Notes under the pieces: generated by a model
Seen by the model: the letters and a program-made list of their open reading frames with translations, nothing else
The model's database searches: none
What the model was told of the DNA's origin: nothing
In this document: piece after piece, positions 48,315 to 58,953 of the stretch
How positions within the stretch are numbered: position 1 is the first letter of the stretch
Layout of the letters: the number at the start of each line of letters is the position of its first letter
Program-made: the position numbers and the translations under genes
Source: Pseudaquabacterium terrae
GTDB lineage: Bacteria; Pseudomonadota; Gammaproteobacteria; Burkholderiales; Burkholderiaceae_C
NCBI RefSeq assembly: GCF_013266755.1
Contig: NZ_JABRWJ010000001.1
Span: 930,001 to 994,000, forward strand
Direction of reading: 5' to 3'
DNA length: 64,000 nucleotides

Positions 48315-48655
48315 GGCGCTTCCTGGGTGGAACAGCGGATTCTAGGCTGCCGACGGTTACAGCGCTCTTTCTCAGGCTATTCGCACGGTTTTGTGGCCCG
48401 CGGAGCTTTCTTCTCGCAGCCTTTGTCGCCCTTGGATTCAGATGGTTTTGCCGGAGGCTGTGGAACCTTTTCCCCAAGGCGTGTGTCAATGCGGCATCGG
48501 TTCTCCGTTGTGCACGCTTTTTGCCCATGGGAATCGAGACTGTTTTTCAGCCGTGCAGCCTTCCGGGCGACCGGATGCAACCCTGAGGCGCTTCTCCTCC
48601 TCCTCCCTCCCTCCCTCGTTCGCGTCAGGGCGCTGCACGGCTTCTTCAACAAGGC
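48315..48655 (+). other. 341 bp without a convincing gene; possible small RNA locus
   Basis: The stretch between the desaturase-type gene and the terminator at 48656 has lower GC than its surroundings, T-runs, and a pyrimidine tract at 48591-48617. No reading frame on either strand looks protein-like; a Lys/Arg-rich minus-strand frame (48377-48652, 91 codons) has no recognisable family. A strong plus-strand terminator right after it has no plus-strand gene to serve, so a small plus-strand RNA is possible. Confidence 0.4.
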
Positions 48656-48691
48656 AAAGCGCGGTGAGACACCTCACCGCGCTTTTTCTTT
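48656..48691 (+). terminator. strong intrinsic terminator (plus strand)
   Basis: A perfect 13 bp stem, AAAGCGCGGTGAG/CTCACCGCGCTTT, with loop ACAC, followed on the plus strand by TTCTTTC after the T-run in the stem. On the minus strand it could also end corA transcripts 10 bp after the stop, though the T tail there is poor. Confidence 0.8.
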
Positions 48692-48700
48692 CGCGGCAGC

Positions 48701-49663
48701 TCAGCGCAGCCAGCCCTTGCGCCGGAACCAGATGATGGGCGCGGCGACCGAGGCGACCATCAGGCCCAGCGCGAACGGGTAGCCCCAGGTCTGGCCGAGC
48801 TCCGGCATGTGCTGGAAATTCATGCCGTAAATGCTGGCGATCAGCGTCGGCGGCAGCAGCGCAACCGACGCGACCGAGAAGATCTTGATGATCTTGTTTT
48901 GGTTGATGTTGATGAAGCCGACGGTGGCGTCCATCAGGAAGTTGATCTTGTCGAACAGGAATGCGGTGTGCGAGTCGAGCGAGTCGATGTCGCGCAGGAT
49001 CTGCCGCGCCTCCTCGAACTGCTCGGCGTTCAGCATGCGGCTGCGCATCATGAAGCTGACGGCACGGCGCGTGTCCATCACGTTGCGGCGGATGCGCCCG
49101 TTCAGGTCTTCCTCCTTGGCGATCGCCCCGAGCGCCGCGCCGGCGGCCTGGTCATCGATGTCCTGCTTCAGCACGCGGGCGCTGACCTGCTCGAGGTTGT
49201 CGTAGATGCCTTCGAGCGCGTCGGCGGAGTACTCGGCGTCGGCGTCGTAGAGCTTCAGCAGCACGTCCTTCGCGTCGCCGATCAGTGCCGGAATGCGGCG
49301 CGCCCGCAGGCGCAGCAACCGGAACACCGGCAGATCCTCGCCATGCACCGAAAACAGCACACCGTCCTTCAGGATGAACGCGACGCGCACGTTGCGCGGT
49401 GCGACGTCGTCGTCGATCAGGAAGTCCGAGCGGATGTGCAGCTCGCCGTTGTCCTCTTCGTAGAAGCGCGCCGACTCCTCGAGGTCGTCATCGACGATGT
49501 TCTCGGGGATCGTGACGCCGAAGCGGGCTGCGATCCAGCCCTTCTCGATCGGCGAGGGCGTTTCGAGATCGACCCACACCGGCTGCGTGCGTGCCAGCGC
49601 CGCGGCGTCCTCGATCTCCTCCTGCACCAGCCTGCCATTGGCCAGCACGAAAACGTTCAGCAT
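48701..49663 (-). CDS. corA: CorA-family magnesium/cobalt transporter
   Basis: A 320-residue CorA-type divalent cation channel. A soluble N-terminal funnel domain is followed by a long helix (EEDLNGRIRRNVMDTRRAVSF region) and two C-terminal membrane helices with the signature YGMNF between them; the selectivity loop reads MPELGQTW rather than the common MPE-LxW arrangement. The C-terminal RRKGWLR is typical. It forms a pentamer in the inner membrane. The terminator hairpin lies just downstream. Confidence 0.92.
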   Translation of the reverse strand: MLNVFVLANGRLVQEEIEDAAALARTQPVWVDLETPSPIEKGWIAARFGVTIPENIVDDDLEESARFYEEDNGELHIRSDFLIDDDVAPRNVRVAFILKDGVLFSVHGEDLPVFRLLRLRARRIPALIGDAKDVLLKLYDADAEYSADALEGIYDNLEQVSARVLKQDIDDQAAGAALGAIAKEEDLNGRIRRNVMDTRRAVSFMMRSRMLNAEQFEEARQILRDIDSLDSHTAFLFDKINFLMDATVGFININQNKIIKIFSVASVALLPPTLIASIYGMNFQHMPELGQTWGYPFALGLMVASVAAPIIWFRRKGWLR

Positions 49664-49709
49664 GCCGCTTCTCCAGCGCGCAGGAGGCTCGGAGGCGCCG
49701 CCGGCGCCG

Positions 49710-50342
49710 CTACTGCAGTTCCGGCGCTGCGAGCCGGGCGAACTGCTCGCGCGCCAGCGTTTCGAGCTCGTCGAACGGCAGCGGCTTGGTGAAGACCTTC
49801 ACCCCCTCGGGCAAGCCGCCGCGGTGCGCGATCTCGGCGGGTCCGAGCGCGGTGACGACGACGATGCGCAGCTGTTCGCGCTCCTGCTGGTGCTTCTTCA
49901 GCGTGTCGATCATCCGGAAGCCGTCCATGCCCGGCATGTTCAGGTCGGTCAACAACAGGTCCGGGCAGCGATCGCCTATGCGCAGCAGCGCCTCGAAGCC
50001 ATTGGTGGCGGTGCTGAGCTCGACCGCCATGTCCCAGCCTTCGATCACCATGCAGAACAGGCGCAGCAGATCGGGATCGTCCTCGACGACGAGGATGCGC
50101 ATCCGGCGCTCGTCGCTCTCGGTCGGCGACGGTGCCTCGTCGGCGCCGTGCAGCGCGCTGGTGCGTTCGGCAATCAGCTTCTCGACGGCCGCGCGCGAGA
50201 TGCGGCGGTGGCCACCGGCGGTCTTCCAGGCCGGCAGCACGCCGCCTTCGACCCACAACTGCACCGTGCGCAGCGCCACGCCGAGGCGCTCTGCGGCCTC
50301 GCGGGTGGACAGCACATCGGCGTTGGTCGCGCTCTTTCTCAT
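49710..50342 (-). CDS. response regulator with N-terminal excisionase/MerR-like HTH
   Basis: A 210-residue regulator with the reverse of the usual domain order. Residues 8-60 form a MerR/excisionase-type HTH (STREAAERLGVALRTVQLWV, then KTAGGHRRIS). After a short acidic linker, residues 82-205 form a receiver domain with acidic pair Glu87/Asp88/Asp89, phosphorylated Asp133 (LLTDLNMPG), Thr164 and Lys186 (FTKP). The histidine kinase partner is not adjacent. Divergent from hpf across 329 bp. Confidence 0.85.
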   Translation of the reverse strand: MRKSATNADVLSTREAAERLGVALRTVQLWVEGGVLPAWKTAGGHRRISRAAVEKLIAERTSALHGADEAPSPTESDERRMRILVVEDDPDLLRLFCMVIEGWDMAVELSTATNGFEALLRIGDRCPDLLLTDLNMPGMDGFRMIDTLKKHQQEREQLRIVVVTALGPAEIAHRGGLPEGVKVFTKPLPFDELETLAREQFARLAAPELQ

Positions 50343-50671
50343 CGAGCTCGCTCAGGTGGAGTGATGGGTGCGGCAATCGCGACCGCGCCATCGGTCGGCG
50401 CAAATCGTTAACTGCAGATTCCGCACTTTAGCGCGTTTCCGTGTGTTCACGGCACTGCGCATGCACGATGGCGCATTCGTGCGTCACGGCCTGGCCGCGA
50501 GCGGTGTCGGCCACCGCGGCAAAACCATCGGATGCTACACCCGGTCATGCACTTGTCACACGCGCCGCATCGGTTGCACACTGGGCTCGCAACGGGCGGC
50601 GGTGTGCCGTTCGACGCCCGCCTGAGGCCCGCTGCCCGACTTGGCCAACCCTCGTGCAAAGGAGGTTCTGA
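50343..50671 (+). promoter_or_regulatory. 329 bp divergent spacer upstream of hpf
   Basis: No gene is seen. The spacer holds the promoters of the divergent regulator and hpf genes. The hpf end has a strong Shine-Dalgarno sequence, AAAGGAGG, 7 bp before the ATG. A TTGCAC at 50573-50578 may be a -35, but no convincing -10 follows. In many proteobacteria rpoN occupies the place upstream of hpf; it is absent here. Confidence 0.4.
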
Positions 50672-51013
50672 ATGAACCTGACGATCAGCGGACACCACCT
50701 CGAAGTGACACCTGCTCTGCGAGAGTACGTGCTCACCAAGCTAGACCGGGTCACCCGGCATTTCGACCAGGTGGTTGACATCAACATCCTGCTGACAGTC
50801 GAGAAGCTGACGGAAAAGGAACGCAGGCAAAAGGCAGAGGTCACCCTCCACGTCAAGGGCAAGGACATCTTCGTCGAACAGTCGCACGAAGACCTTTATG
50901 CGGCGATCGACCAGCTGATGGACAAGCTCGATCGCCAGGTGTGCCGACACAAGGACCGACTACAGAACCACCACCACCAATCCACGAAGCGCATGGACGC
51001 CGGCGCGGTCTGA
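50672..51013 (+). CDS. hpf: ribosome hibernation promoting factor
   Basis: A 113-residue ribosome-binding protein that joins or silences ribosomes in stationary phase. The conserved opening [20 protein letters not shown] and the [23 protein letters not shown] strand-helix are intact. This is the short form without the dimerisation tail of long HPF; it ends in a His-rich stretch (NHHHQSTKR). It precedes ptsN and hprK as in the classic rpoN operon, but a terminator separates it from ptsN. Confidence 0.93.
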   Translation: MNLTISGHHLEVTPALREYVLTKLDRVTRHFDQVVDINILLTVEKLTEKERRQKAEVTLHVKGKDIFVEQSHEDLYAAIDQLMDKLDRQVCRHKDRLQNHHHQSTKRMDAGAV

Positions 51014-51058
51014 TCGACCCACCGCGCGGCCGCTTCAGGCGGCCACGGTCCGAAGCTG

Positions 51059-51085
51059 ACGGCCCCCTTACGGGGCCGTTTCGTT
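51059..51085 (+). terminator. intrinsic terminator after hpf
   Basis: Stem ACGGCCCC/GGGGCCGT (51059-51066 with 51072-51079), five-base loop, then TTCGTTTC. It lies 45 bp after the hpf stop and separates hpf from ptsN, which has its own -10 element further on. Confidence 0.7.
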
Positions 51086-51157
51086 TCGCGGCGCAGCGCC
51101 GTGACAACATCCCGCAGTCGCGGGAGCTGTCAACCCGGCGCTGCGGCAGCGCATTTC

Positions 51158-51163
51158 TATAAT
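51158..51163 (+). promoter_or_regulatory. putative -10 element for ptsN
   Basis: A perfect TATAAT 68 bp before the ptsN start, rare in such GC-rich sequence. No good -35 lies at the usual distance; TGTCAA at 51129-51134 is too far upstream. It supports separate transcription of ptsN-hprK after the hpf terminator. Confidence 0.5.
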
Positions 51164-51230
51164 CATTGCTCTGTCACACGCCCTGCGGTTTACGCCTCGC
51201 CTGAAGCCGCCGTGATCCGGGGGGAATGCC

Positions 51231-51701
51231 ATGAACCGTCTCGCTGCCATCCTGCCCGCCAGCAATGTGCTGGTGAATGTCGACGCCACCAGCAAGAAGC
51301 GGGCTTTCGAGCATGCGGGGCTGATGTTCGAAAACCTGCACTCGATTGCACGGGCGACGGTCACCGACAACCTCTTTGCCCGTGAGCGGCTCGGCTCCAC
51401 CGGCCTGGGCCATGGCGTGGCCATTCCGCACGGCCGCATCAAGGGTCTGAAGAACCCGCTGGCGGCGGTGCTGCGCGTGCAGCAGCCGATTCCCTTCGAC
51501 GCGCCCGACGACGAACCGGTCAGCCTGCTGATCTTCCTGCTGGTGCCCGAAGCCGCGACGCAACGCCACCTGGAGATCCTGTCGGAGATTGCCGAGCTGT
51601 TGTCCGACCGCGAGCTGCGCGAGCGCATGAAAGCCGCCGAGGATTCGGCAACGCTGCACAAGCTGATCTCCGACTGGGCGCCGCTGAAGTCGGTCGCCTG
51701 A
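51231..51701 (+). CDS. ptsN: nitrogen-regulatory PTS EIIA protein (PtsN)
   Basis: A 156-residue regulatory phosphotransferase domain. The phosphorylated His67 is in GVAIPHGRI, and PVSLLIFLLVPEAATQRHLEIL is the typical EIIA-Ntr helix region. In the nitrogen PTS it receives phosphate from NPr and regulates potassium transport and other targets rather than carrying sugar. It lies upstream of hprK, separated by a 93 bp gap that contains a hairpin repeat. Confidence 0.93.
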   Translation: MNRLAAILPASNVLVNVDATSKKRAFEHAGLMFENLHSIARATVTDNLFARERLGSTGLGHGVAIPHGRIKGLKNPLAAVLRVQQPIPFDAPDDEPVSLLIFLLVPEAATQRHLEILSEIAELLSDRELRERMKAAEDSATLHKLISDWAPLKSVA

Positions 51702-51714
51702 AGAATGTCAGCCC

Positions 51715-51783
51715 CCAGCTCACTTCGTTCGCGGCCCCCGAGGGGCGCTCAGTCGGCTTGGGAACGGCCCGGCGCCGACTGAG
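51715..51783 (+). repeat. intergenic hairpin repeat, copy B
   Basis: Begins CCCAGCTCACTTCGTTCGCG like copies A and C, then GCCCC-CGA-GGGGC (51734-51746 region), then a 10 bp stem CTCAGTCGGC/GCCGACTGAG (51748-51757 with 51774-51783) around TTGGGAACGGCCCGGC. The loop is almost the same as in copy D. It lies between ptsN and hprK, ending 11 bp before the hprK GTG. Confidence 0.8.
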
Positions 51784-51794
51784 GCCACCGCTCG

Positions 51795-52748
51795 GTGAAA
51801 CCCACCTCGATCAGCGCCGAGGCCCTGTTCGAGGCCCATCGAGAGATCCTGCGCTGGGAGTGGATCGCCGGCCACGCCCATCCGGAGCGGCGCTTCGATG
51901 AAGCCGCGGTGCGCGACGCGCAATCCGCCGCCGACCTGGTCGGCTACCTGAACTACATCCACCCTTACCGGGTGCAGATCGTCGGCCGCCGCGAGGTGGC
52001 CTACCTGTCGTCGTCGACGGTCGAAGACCAGGAGCGCCGCATCTCGCGCATCGTCACGCTCGAGCCGCCGGTGCTGATCGGCGCCGACGGCGTGGCGCCG
52101 CCGGACCGGCTGGTGGCGATGTGCGACCGCGCGGAGATCCCGCTCTTCGTCACCTCCGAGTCGGCCGGCCAGGTCATCGACATCGTGCGCGCCTACCTCG
52201 CGCAGCTGTTCGCCGACCGCATCACGCGCCATGGCGTGTTCATGGACATCCTGGGCCTCGGCGTGCTGCTGACCGGCGAGTCCGGTCTCGGCAAGAGCGA
52301 GCTCGGGCTGGAGCTGATCTCGCGCGGCCACGGCCTGGTCGCCGACGACGCGGTCGATCTTTACAAGGTATCGCAGAGCTCGCTCGAAGGCCGCTGCCCC
52401 GAGCTGCTGCTGAACCTGCTCGAAGTGCGCGGCATCGGCCTGCTCGACATCAAGGCGATCTTCGGCGAGACGGCGGTGCGCCGGAAGATGCGGCTGAAGC
52501 TGATCGTCCACCTGGTGCGCAAGGAGACGATGGAGCGCGAGTTCGAGCGCCTGCCCTACGAGCCGCTGTACGAGGACATCCTCGGCCTGCCGGTGCGCAA
52601 GGTGGTGATCACCGTCGACGCCGGCCGCAACCTGGCCGTGCTGGTCGAAGCGGCAGTGCGCAACACGATCCTGCAGCTGCGCGGCATCGACACCTATCAG
52701 GAATTCATCGAACGCCACCAGCGCGCGATGGAACAAGGCGAGGAGTGA
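51795..52748 (+). CDS. hprK: HPr kinase/phosphorylase
   Basis: Phosphorylates and dephosphorylates the serine of HPr-type carriers. The 317-residue protein has an N-terminal domain and a C-terminal kinase core with Walker [10 protein letters not shown] (161-169) and the family signature [17 protein letters not shown]. His in RHGVFMDI precedes the core. It starts with GTG. In betaproteobacteria the enzyme is part of an incomplete, regulatory PTS with ptsN. Convergent with fur, 3 bp apart. Confidence 0.95.
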   Translation: MKPTSISAEALFEAHREILRWEWIAGHAHPERRFDEAAVRDAQSAADLVGYLNYIHPYRVQIVGRREVAYLSSSTVEDQERRISRIVTLEPPVLIGADGVAPPDRLVAMCDRAEIPLFVTSESAGQVIDIVRAYLAQLFADRITRHGVFMDILGLGVLLTGESGLGKSELGLELISRGHGLVADDAVDLYKVSQSSLEGRCPELLLNLLEVRGIGLLDIKAIFGETAVRRKMRLKLIVHLVRKETMEREFERLPYEPLYEDILGLPVRKVVITVDAGRNLAVLVEAAVRNTILQLRGIDTYQEFIERHQRAMEQGEE

Positions 52749-52751
52749 CGG

Positions 52752-53180
52752 CTACTTGGGCCGGTGCGGGCACGGGCTCTTGTTGCACACCGCGTACAAC
52801 GCCAGCGAGTGATCCTGCAGGTCGAAGCCGCGCGTCTGCGCCACGGCACGCTGGCGCTTCTCGATCTCGGCGTCGAAGAACTCCTCGACGCGGCCGCAGG
52901 TCAGGCACACCAGGTGGTCGTGATGCTGGCCCTCGTTGAGCTCGAACACCGACTTGCCGGACTCGAAGTGGTTGCGCGACAGCAGGCCCGCCTGCTCGAA
53001 CTGCATCAGCACCCGGTAGACGGTGGCCAGCCCGATGTCCGCGCCTTCGGCCAGCAGCGCCTTGAAGACGTCCTCGGCGGTCATGTGGCGCTGTTCGCTG
53101 CGCTGGAAGACCTCGAGGATCTTGATGCGGGGCAGCGTGGCCTTGAGGCCGCTGCTCTTGAGGTCGTCGGCGTGGGACAT
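52752..53180 (-). CDS. fur: ferric uptake regulator
   Basis: A 142-residue iron-responsive repressor. The N-terminal winged helix includes ATLPRIKILEVFQRS and IGLATVYRVLMQFEQAGLL; the metal sites use HHDHLVC, the zinc pair in CLTCGRVEEF and a second pair in CNKSPCP. Start ATG 53180 (MSHADDLKSSGLK) matches family length; a longer frame is open upstream. It is divergent from bamE across about 100 bp, the classic betaproteobacterial arrangement. Confidence 0.95.
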   Translation of the reverse strand: MSHADDLKSSGLKATLPRIKILEVFQRSEQRHMTAEDVFKALLAEGADIGLATVYRVLMQFEQAGLLSRNHFESGKSVFELNEGQHHDHLVCLTCGRVEEFFDAEIEKRQRAVAQTRGFDLQDHSLALYAVCNKSPCPHRPK

Positions 53181-53281
53181 GGCGTCAGGTGCTGCGAGGG
53201 GCGCGCGGGGCAGGTCGCTAGAATCCGCCGCATCATATCCAGACGCCCGCGCCGTGCCCGCCGCGTTGGGGCGCGCTCCGC

Positions 53282-54642
<1,361 letters not shown>

Positions 54643-54645
54643 CCC

Positions 54646-55308
54646 ATGGAAGGCCTGGCCCAGTTCTGGACCCAGAGCGACGGCATCGCCCGTGCGGTCG
54701 CGGTGCTGCTGCTGGTGATGTCGATCAGTGCCTGGGTCGTGATCCTGTGGAAGGCCTGGATCCTGCATCGCGCCCGCTTCGACATCGGCCGCGCGGTGCC
54801 GGCCTTCTGGGCCGCCGCGTCGCTCGATGCCGGCCGCCAGCGGCTGGCCGCGCTGGACCGCGAACAGGTGTTGCTGCCGCTGCTGGCGGCGACCGCCCCG
54901 CACGATGCGCGCGGCACGCTCGAAACCCACGGCGCACTGGCCTCCCAGCTGACGCGCCGGCTGCGTGATGCGCTGCACCGCGGCCTCGCGCACCTGCAGT
55001 TCGGGCAGGTGCTGCTGGCCTCGATCGGCAGCACCGCGCCGTTCATCGGGCTCTTCGGCACCGTCTGGGGCATCTACCACGCGCTGGTCAGCATTTCGGC
55101 GGCCGGTGTGATCACGATCGAGAAGGTGTCCGGACCCGTCGGCGAGGCCTTGATCATGACCGCCGCCGGCCTGGCGGTGGCGATCCCCGCGGTGCTGGCC
55201 TACAACCTGTTCGGCAAGTGGGTCGCCGCCTGCGAAGCCGAGCTCGAAGGCTTCGCGCACGACCTGCGCGAAATGGCACTCGAAGGCCGGGCCTCCAGGG
55301 AAACCTGA
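54646..55308 (+). CDS. exbB: MotA/TolQ/ExbB proton-channel family protein
   Basis: A 220-residue inner-membrane protein with three helices: one at the N-terminus (VAVLLLVMSISAWVVILWKAW) and two near the C-terminus. The signature segment GSTAPFIGLFGTVWGIYHAL and the pore helix with GEALIMTAAGLAVAIPAVLAY are intact. Together with ExbD it would form a proton-driven motor. No TonB or TolA gene follows, so which energy-transducing partner it serves is unknown. Gap of 2 bp to the exbD-like gene. Confidence 0.9.
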   Translation: MEGLAQFWTQSDGIARAVAVLLLVMSISAWVVILWKAWILHRARFDIGRAVPAFWAAASLDAGRQRLAALDREQVLLPLLAATAPHDARGTLETHGALASQLTRRLRDALHRGLAHLQFGQVLLASIGSTAPFIGLFGTVWGIYHALVSISAAGVITIEKVSGPVGEALIMTAAGLAVAIPAVLAYNLFGKWVAACEAELEGFAHDLREMALEGRASRET

Positions 55309-55310
55309 AC

Positions 55311-55736
<426 letters not shown>

Positions 55737-55776
55737 TCGGGGCCCGCGAATGGCCTTCGCTGGGGGGCCCACTCCC

Positions 55777-55782
55777 TACAAT
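55777..55782 (+). promoter_or_regulatory. putative -10 element for leuS
   Basis: TACAAT only 8 bp before the leuS ATG. If used, transcription would start at or within 1-3 bases of the start codon, giving an almost leaderless mRNA. No Shine-Dalgarno sequence is visible between the element and the ATG. No clear -35 was found. Confidence 0.4.
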
Positions 55783-55790
55783 CGCGCCCC

Positions 55791-58463
55791 ATGAACGAGA
55801 AATACGCCCCCGCCGAAGTCGAATCCGCCGCCCAGGCGCATTGGACGGCGACGGACGCCTACCGCGTCACCGAAGATCAGACCAAGCCGAAGTTCTACGC
55901 CTGCTCGATGCTGCCGTACCCGAGCGGCAAGCTGCACATGGGGCATGTGCGCAACTACACGATCAACGACATGCTCACGCGCCAGCTGCGCATGAAGGGC
56001 ATGAACGTGTTGATGCCGATGGGCTGGGATGCGTTCGGCCTGCCGGCGGAAAACGCCGCGATGAAGAACAAGGTGCCGCCCGCGCAGTGGACCTATTCGA
56101 ACATCGCCCACATGAAGGGCCAGATGCAGGCGATGGGCCTGGCGATCGACTGGTCGCGCGAGGTCGCCACCTGCGACCCGACCTACTACAAGTGGAACCA
56201 GTGGCTGTTCCTGAAGATGCTCGACAAGGGCATCGCCGAGCGCCGCACGCAGGTCGTGAACTGGGACCCGGTCGACCAGACCGTGCTGGCCAACGAGCAG
56301 GTCATCGATGGCCGCGGCTGGCGCTCGGGCGCGCTGATCGAGAAGCGCGAGATCCCCGGCTACTACCTGAAGATCACCGGCTACGCCGACGAGCTGCTGT
56401 CGGCGGTGACCAATCCCGACGACCCGCACTACCTGGCCGGCTGGCCCGAGCGCGTGCGGCTGATGCAGGAGAACTGGATCGGCAAGAGCGAGGGCCTGCG
56501 CTTCGCCTTCCCGCACACGATCCGCGATGGCAGCGGCGCATTGATCAACGACGGCCGGCTGTGGGTCTTCACGACGCGCGCCGACACGATCATGGGCGTG
56601 ACCTTCTGCGCCGTCGCGCCCGAGCATCCGCTGGCCGCCCATGCCGCGGCGTCGAACCCGGCGCTGGCCGCCTTCATCGCCGAATGCCAGCACGGCGGCC
56701 ACACCGAAGCCGAGCTGGCGACGCAGGAAAAGAAGGGCCTGCCCACCGGCCTCGTCGTCACGCACCCGCTGACCGGCGCGCAGGTCGAGGTGTGGGTCGG
56801 CAACTACGTGCTGATGAGCTACGGCGACGGCGCGGTGATGGGCGTGCCGGCGCACGACGAGCGCGACTTCGCATTCGCGAAGAAGTACGGTCTGCCGATC
56901 AGGCAGGTCATCGCGGTCGACGGCGAGACCTACAGCACCGACGCCTGGGCCGAGTGGTATGCCGACAAGCAGCGCGGCCGCTGCGTGGATTCGGGCGTCA
57001 TCGATGGCCTGGACTACAAGGCCGCGGTCGACAAGATCGCCGAGCTGCTGGCGGCGCAGGGCCTGGGCGAGAAGAAGACCACCTGGCGCCTGCGCGACTG
57101 GGGCGTCAGCCGCCAGCGCTACTGGGGCACGCCGATCCCGATCATCCACTGCGACGAGCATGGCGCGGTGCCGGTGCCTGAAGCCGACCTGCCGGTCGTG
57201 CTGCCGGAGGACTGCATTCCGGACGGCAGCGGCAACCCGCTGAACAAGCGCGCCGACTTCCTGGCCGCGTCCTGCCCGGTCTGCGGCAAGGCGGCGCGCC
57301 GCGAGACCGACACGATGGACACCTTCGTCGACTCGTCGTGGTACTTCATGCGTTATTGCGATCCGCAGAACGCTGAAGTGATGGTCGCCGAAGGCACGCA
57401 GTACTGGATGCCGCCGGTCGCCTCGCCGGCCGGCGGGCCGGGCATGGACCAGTACATCGGCGGCATCGAGCACGCGATCCTGCACCTGCTGTACGCACGC
57501 TTCTGGACCAAGGTGATGCGCGACCTGGGCCTGGTGCAGGTCAGCGAACCCTTCACGAAGCTGCTGACGCAGGGCATGGTGCTGAAGGGCGCCTTCTCGC
57601 ACAAGCCCGCCGAGGGCGGCAAGCACTACCACTGGGAGCACGAGGTCGACGTCATCACCAACGAGCATGGCCAGGTGGTCGGCGGCAAGCTGAAGGCCGA
57701 CGGCACGCCGCTCGACTACGAGATGACGACGATGTCGAAGTCGAAGAACAACGGCGTCGACCCGCAGGAGCTGATCGACCGCTACGGCGCCGATACTGCG
57801 CGCCTGTTCGTGATGTTCGCGTCGCCGCCCGAGCAGACGCTGGAGTGGAACGACGCCGGCGTCGAGGGTGCGCACCGCTTCCTGCGCCGCGTGTGGGCGT
57901 TCGGCGCCAAGCATGCCGACGCGCTGCGCGATGCTGCTGCAATGCCGGCCGCACTGCCGGACGACGCCAAGGCGCTGCGCCACGAGGTGCACTCGGTCCT
58001 CAAGCAGATCAGCTTCGACTACGAGCGCATGCAGTACAACACCGTCGTCTCGGGGGCGATGAAGCTGCTGAATGCGCTCGAAGGCTTCAAGGGCGACGGC
58101 AGCGCGGCAGCGAACGCGGTGCTGCGCGAGGGCGCCTCGGTGCTGCTGCGCACGCTGTACCCGGCCTGCCCGCACATCGCGCAGGGGCTGTGGGTCGAGC
58201 TCGGCTTTGCTGCCGAACTGGGCGAGCTGCTCGATGCACCGTGGCCGCAGGTCGACGAGGCGGCGCTGAAGCTCGACCAGATCGAGCTCGTGCTGCAGAT
58301 CGGCGGCAAGACGCGCGGCACGATCCGCGTGCCGGCCAATGCCGACAAGGCGGCGATCGAAGCAGCGGCGCTGGCCTCGCCCGAATTCGCGAAGTTCGGC
58401 GAAGGCAAGCCGGCGAAGAAGGTCGTGGTCGTGCCGGGCCGGCTGGTCAACGTCGTCGTCTGA
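55791..58463 (+). CDS. leuS: leucyl-tRNA synthetase
   Basis: Charges tRNA-Leu; class I enzyme. The 890-residue protein has the HIGH-type motif HMGH (49-52, within [11 protein letters not shown]) and the KMSKS-type motif MSKSK at 648-652. The editing domain contains [20 protein letters not shown], which includes the threonine-rich patch and a conserved Asp. [19 protein letters not shown] marks the return to the catalytic core. It is the first gene of the conserved leuS-lptE-holA block. Confidence 0.97.
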   Translation: MNEKYAPAEVESAAQAHWTATDAYRVTEDQTKPKFYACSMLPYPSGKLHMGHVRNYTINDMLTRQLRMKGMNVLMPMGWDAFGLPAENAAMKNKVPPAQWTYSNIAHMKGQMQAMGLAIDWSREVATCDPTYYKWNQWLFLKMLDKGIAERRTQVVNWDPVDQTVLANEQVIDGRGWRSGALIEKREIPGYYLKITGYADELLSAVTNPDDPHYLAGWPERVRLMQENWIGKSEGLRFAFPHTIRDGSGALINDGRLWVFTTRADTIMGVTFCAVAPEHPLAAHAAASNPALAAFIAECQHGGHTEAELATQEKKGLPTGLVVTHPLTGAQVEVWVGNYVLMSYGDGAVMGVPAHDERDFAFAKKYGLPIRQVIAVDGETYSTDAWAEWYADKQRGRCVDSGVIDGLDYKAAVDKIAELLAAQGLGEKKTTWRLRDWGVSRQRYWGTPIPIIHCDEHGAVPVPEADLPVVLPEDCIPDGSGNPLNKRADFLAASCPVCGKAARRETDTMDTFVDSSWYFMRYCDPQNAEVMVAEGTQYWMPPVASPAGGPGMDQYIGGIEHAILHLLYARFWTKVMRDLGLVQVSEPFTKLLTQGMVLKGAFSHKPAEGGKHYHWEHEVDVITNEHGQVVGGKLKADGTPLDYEMTTMSKSKNNGVDPQELIDRYGADTARLFVMFASPPEQTLEWNDAGVEGAHRFLRRVWAFGAKHADALRDAAAMPAALPDDAKALRHEVHSVLKQISFDYERMQYNTVVSGAMKLLNALEGFKGDGSAAANAVLREGASVLLRTLYPACPHIAQGLWVELGFAAELGELLDAPWPQVDEAALKLDQIELVLQIGGKTRGTIRVPANADKAAIEAAALASPEFAKFGEGKPAKKVVVVPGRLVNVVV

Positions 58464-58466
58464 CGC

Positions 58467-58949
58467 ATGTTGAGGCGTTCGCTGCTCGTGCTGCTGCCGG
58501 CCGCCCTCGCCGGCTGCGGTTTCCAACTGCGGCGTGCGCCCGAGCTGCCGTTCAGCCGCCTCGCGCTGGCCGGCTTCGCGCCGCGTTCGCCGCTGGCCGA
58601 GGAGCTCAAGCGCACGCTGGAGCCGACGGTCGAGGTCGTCGAGAGCGTCAACCGCGCCGAAGCGGTGCTGCAGGCGCTGGTCGACCGGCGCGAGCGCAGC
58701 GTCACCGCGCTGACCGCCGCCGGCCAGGTGCGCGGCGTGCAGCTGCGCGTGCGGCTGGACTTCCGGTTGACGACGCCGGGCGGCCGCGAGTACATCCCCG
58801 ACACCACCCTGCAGCTGGCGCGCGACATGAGTTACAGCGAGACCTTCGCGCTCGCCAAGGAGCAGGAGGAGCAGCAGCTCTACGCGGCGCTGCAGACCGA
58901 CATCGTGCTGCTGCTGATGCGGCGCCTGGCCGAAGTCAAGAAAACCTGA
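58467..58949 (+). CDS. lptE: LPS-assembly lipoprotein LptE
   Basis: A 160-residue outer-membrane lipoprotein that plugs LptD and helps deliver lipopolysaccharide to the cell surface. The signal MLRRSLLVLLPAALAGC ends at lipobox Cys17. The remainder is the alpha/beta LptE fold (GFQLRRAPELPFSRLAL and DTTLQLARDMSYSETFALAK). It sits between leuS (3 bp) and holA (4 bp), the conserved position that helps identify this poorly conserved protein. Confidence 0.92.
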   Translation: MLRRSLLVLLPAALAGCGFQLRRAPELPFSRLALAGFAPRSPLAEELKRTLEPTVEVVESVNRAEAVLQALVDRRERSVTALTAAGQVRGVQLRVRLDFRLTTPGGREYIPDTTLQLARDMSYSETFALAKEQEEQQLYAALQTDIVLLLMRRLAEVKKT

Positions 58950-58953
58950 ACCG

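Noticed and set aside
48377-48652. A Lys/Arg-rich 91-codon minus-strand frame in the gene-free region.
   Set aside because: No family resemblance and no ribosome binding site; treated as chance, though a small basic protein cannot be excluded.
50625-50660. A sigma-54 promoter before hpf (GG...GC pair in TTGGCCAACCCTCGTGC).
   Set aside because: The spacing between GG and GC is one base too long.
55776-58526. A 916-codon minus-strand open frame opposite leuS.
   Set aside because: The leuS motifs on the plus strand are unambiguous; the antisense frame has no motif.
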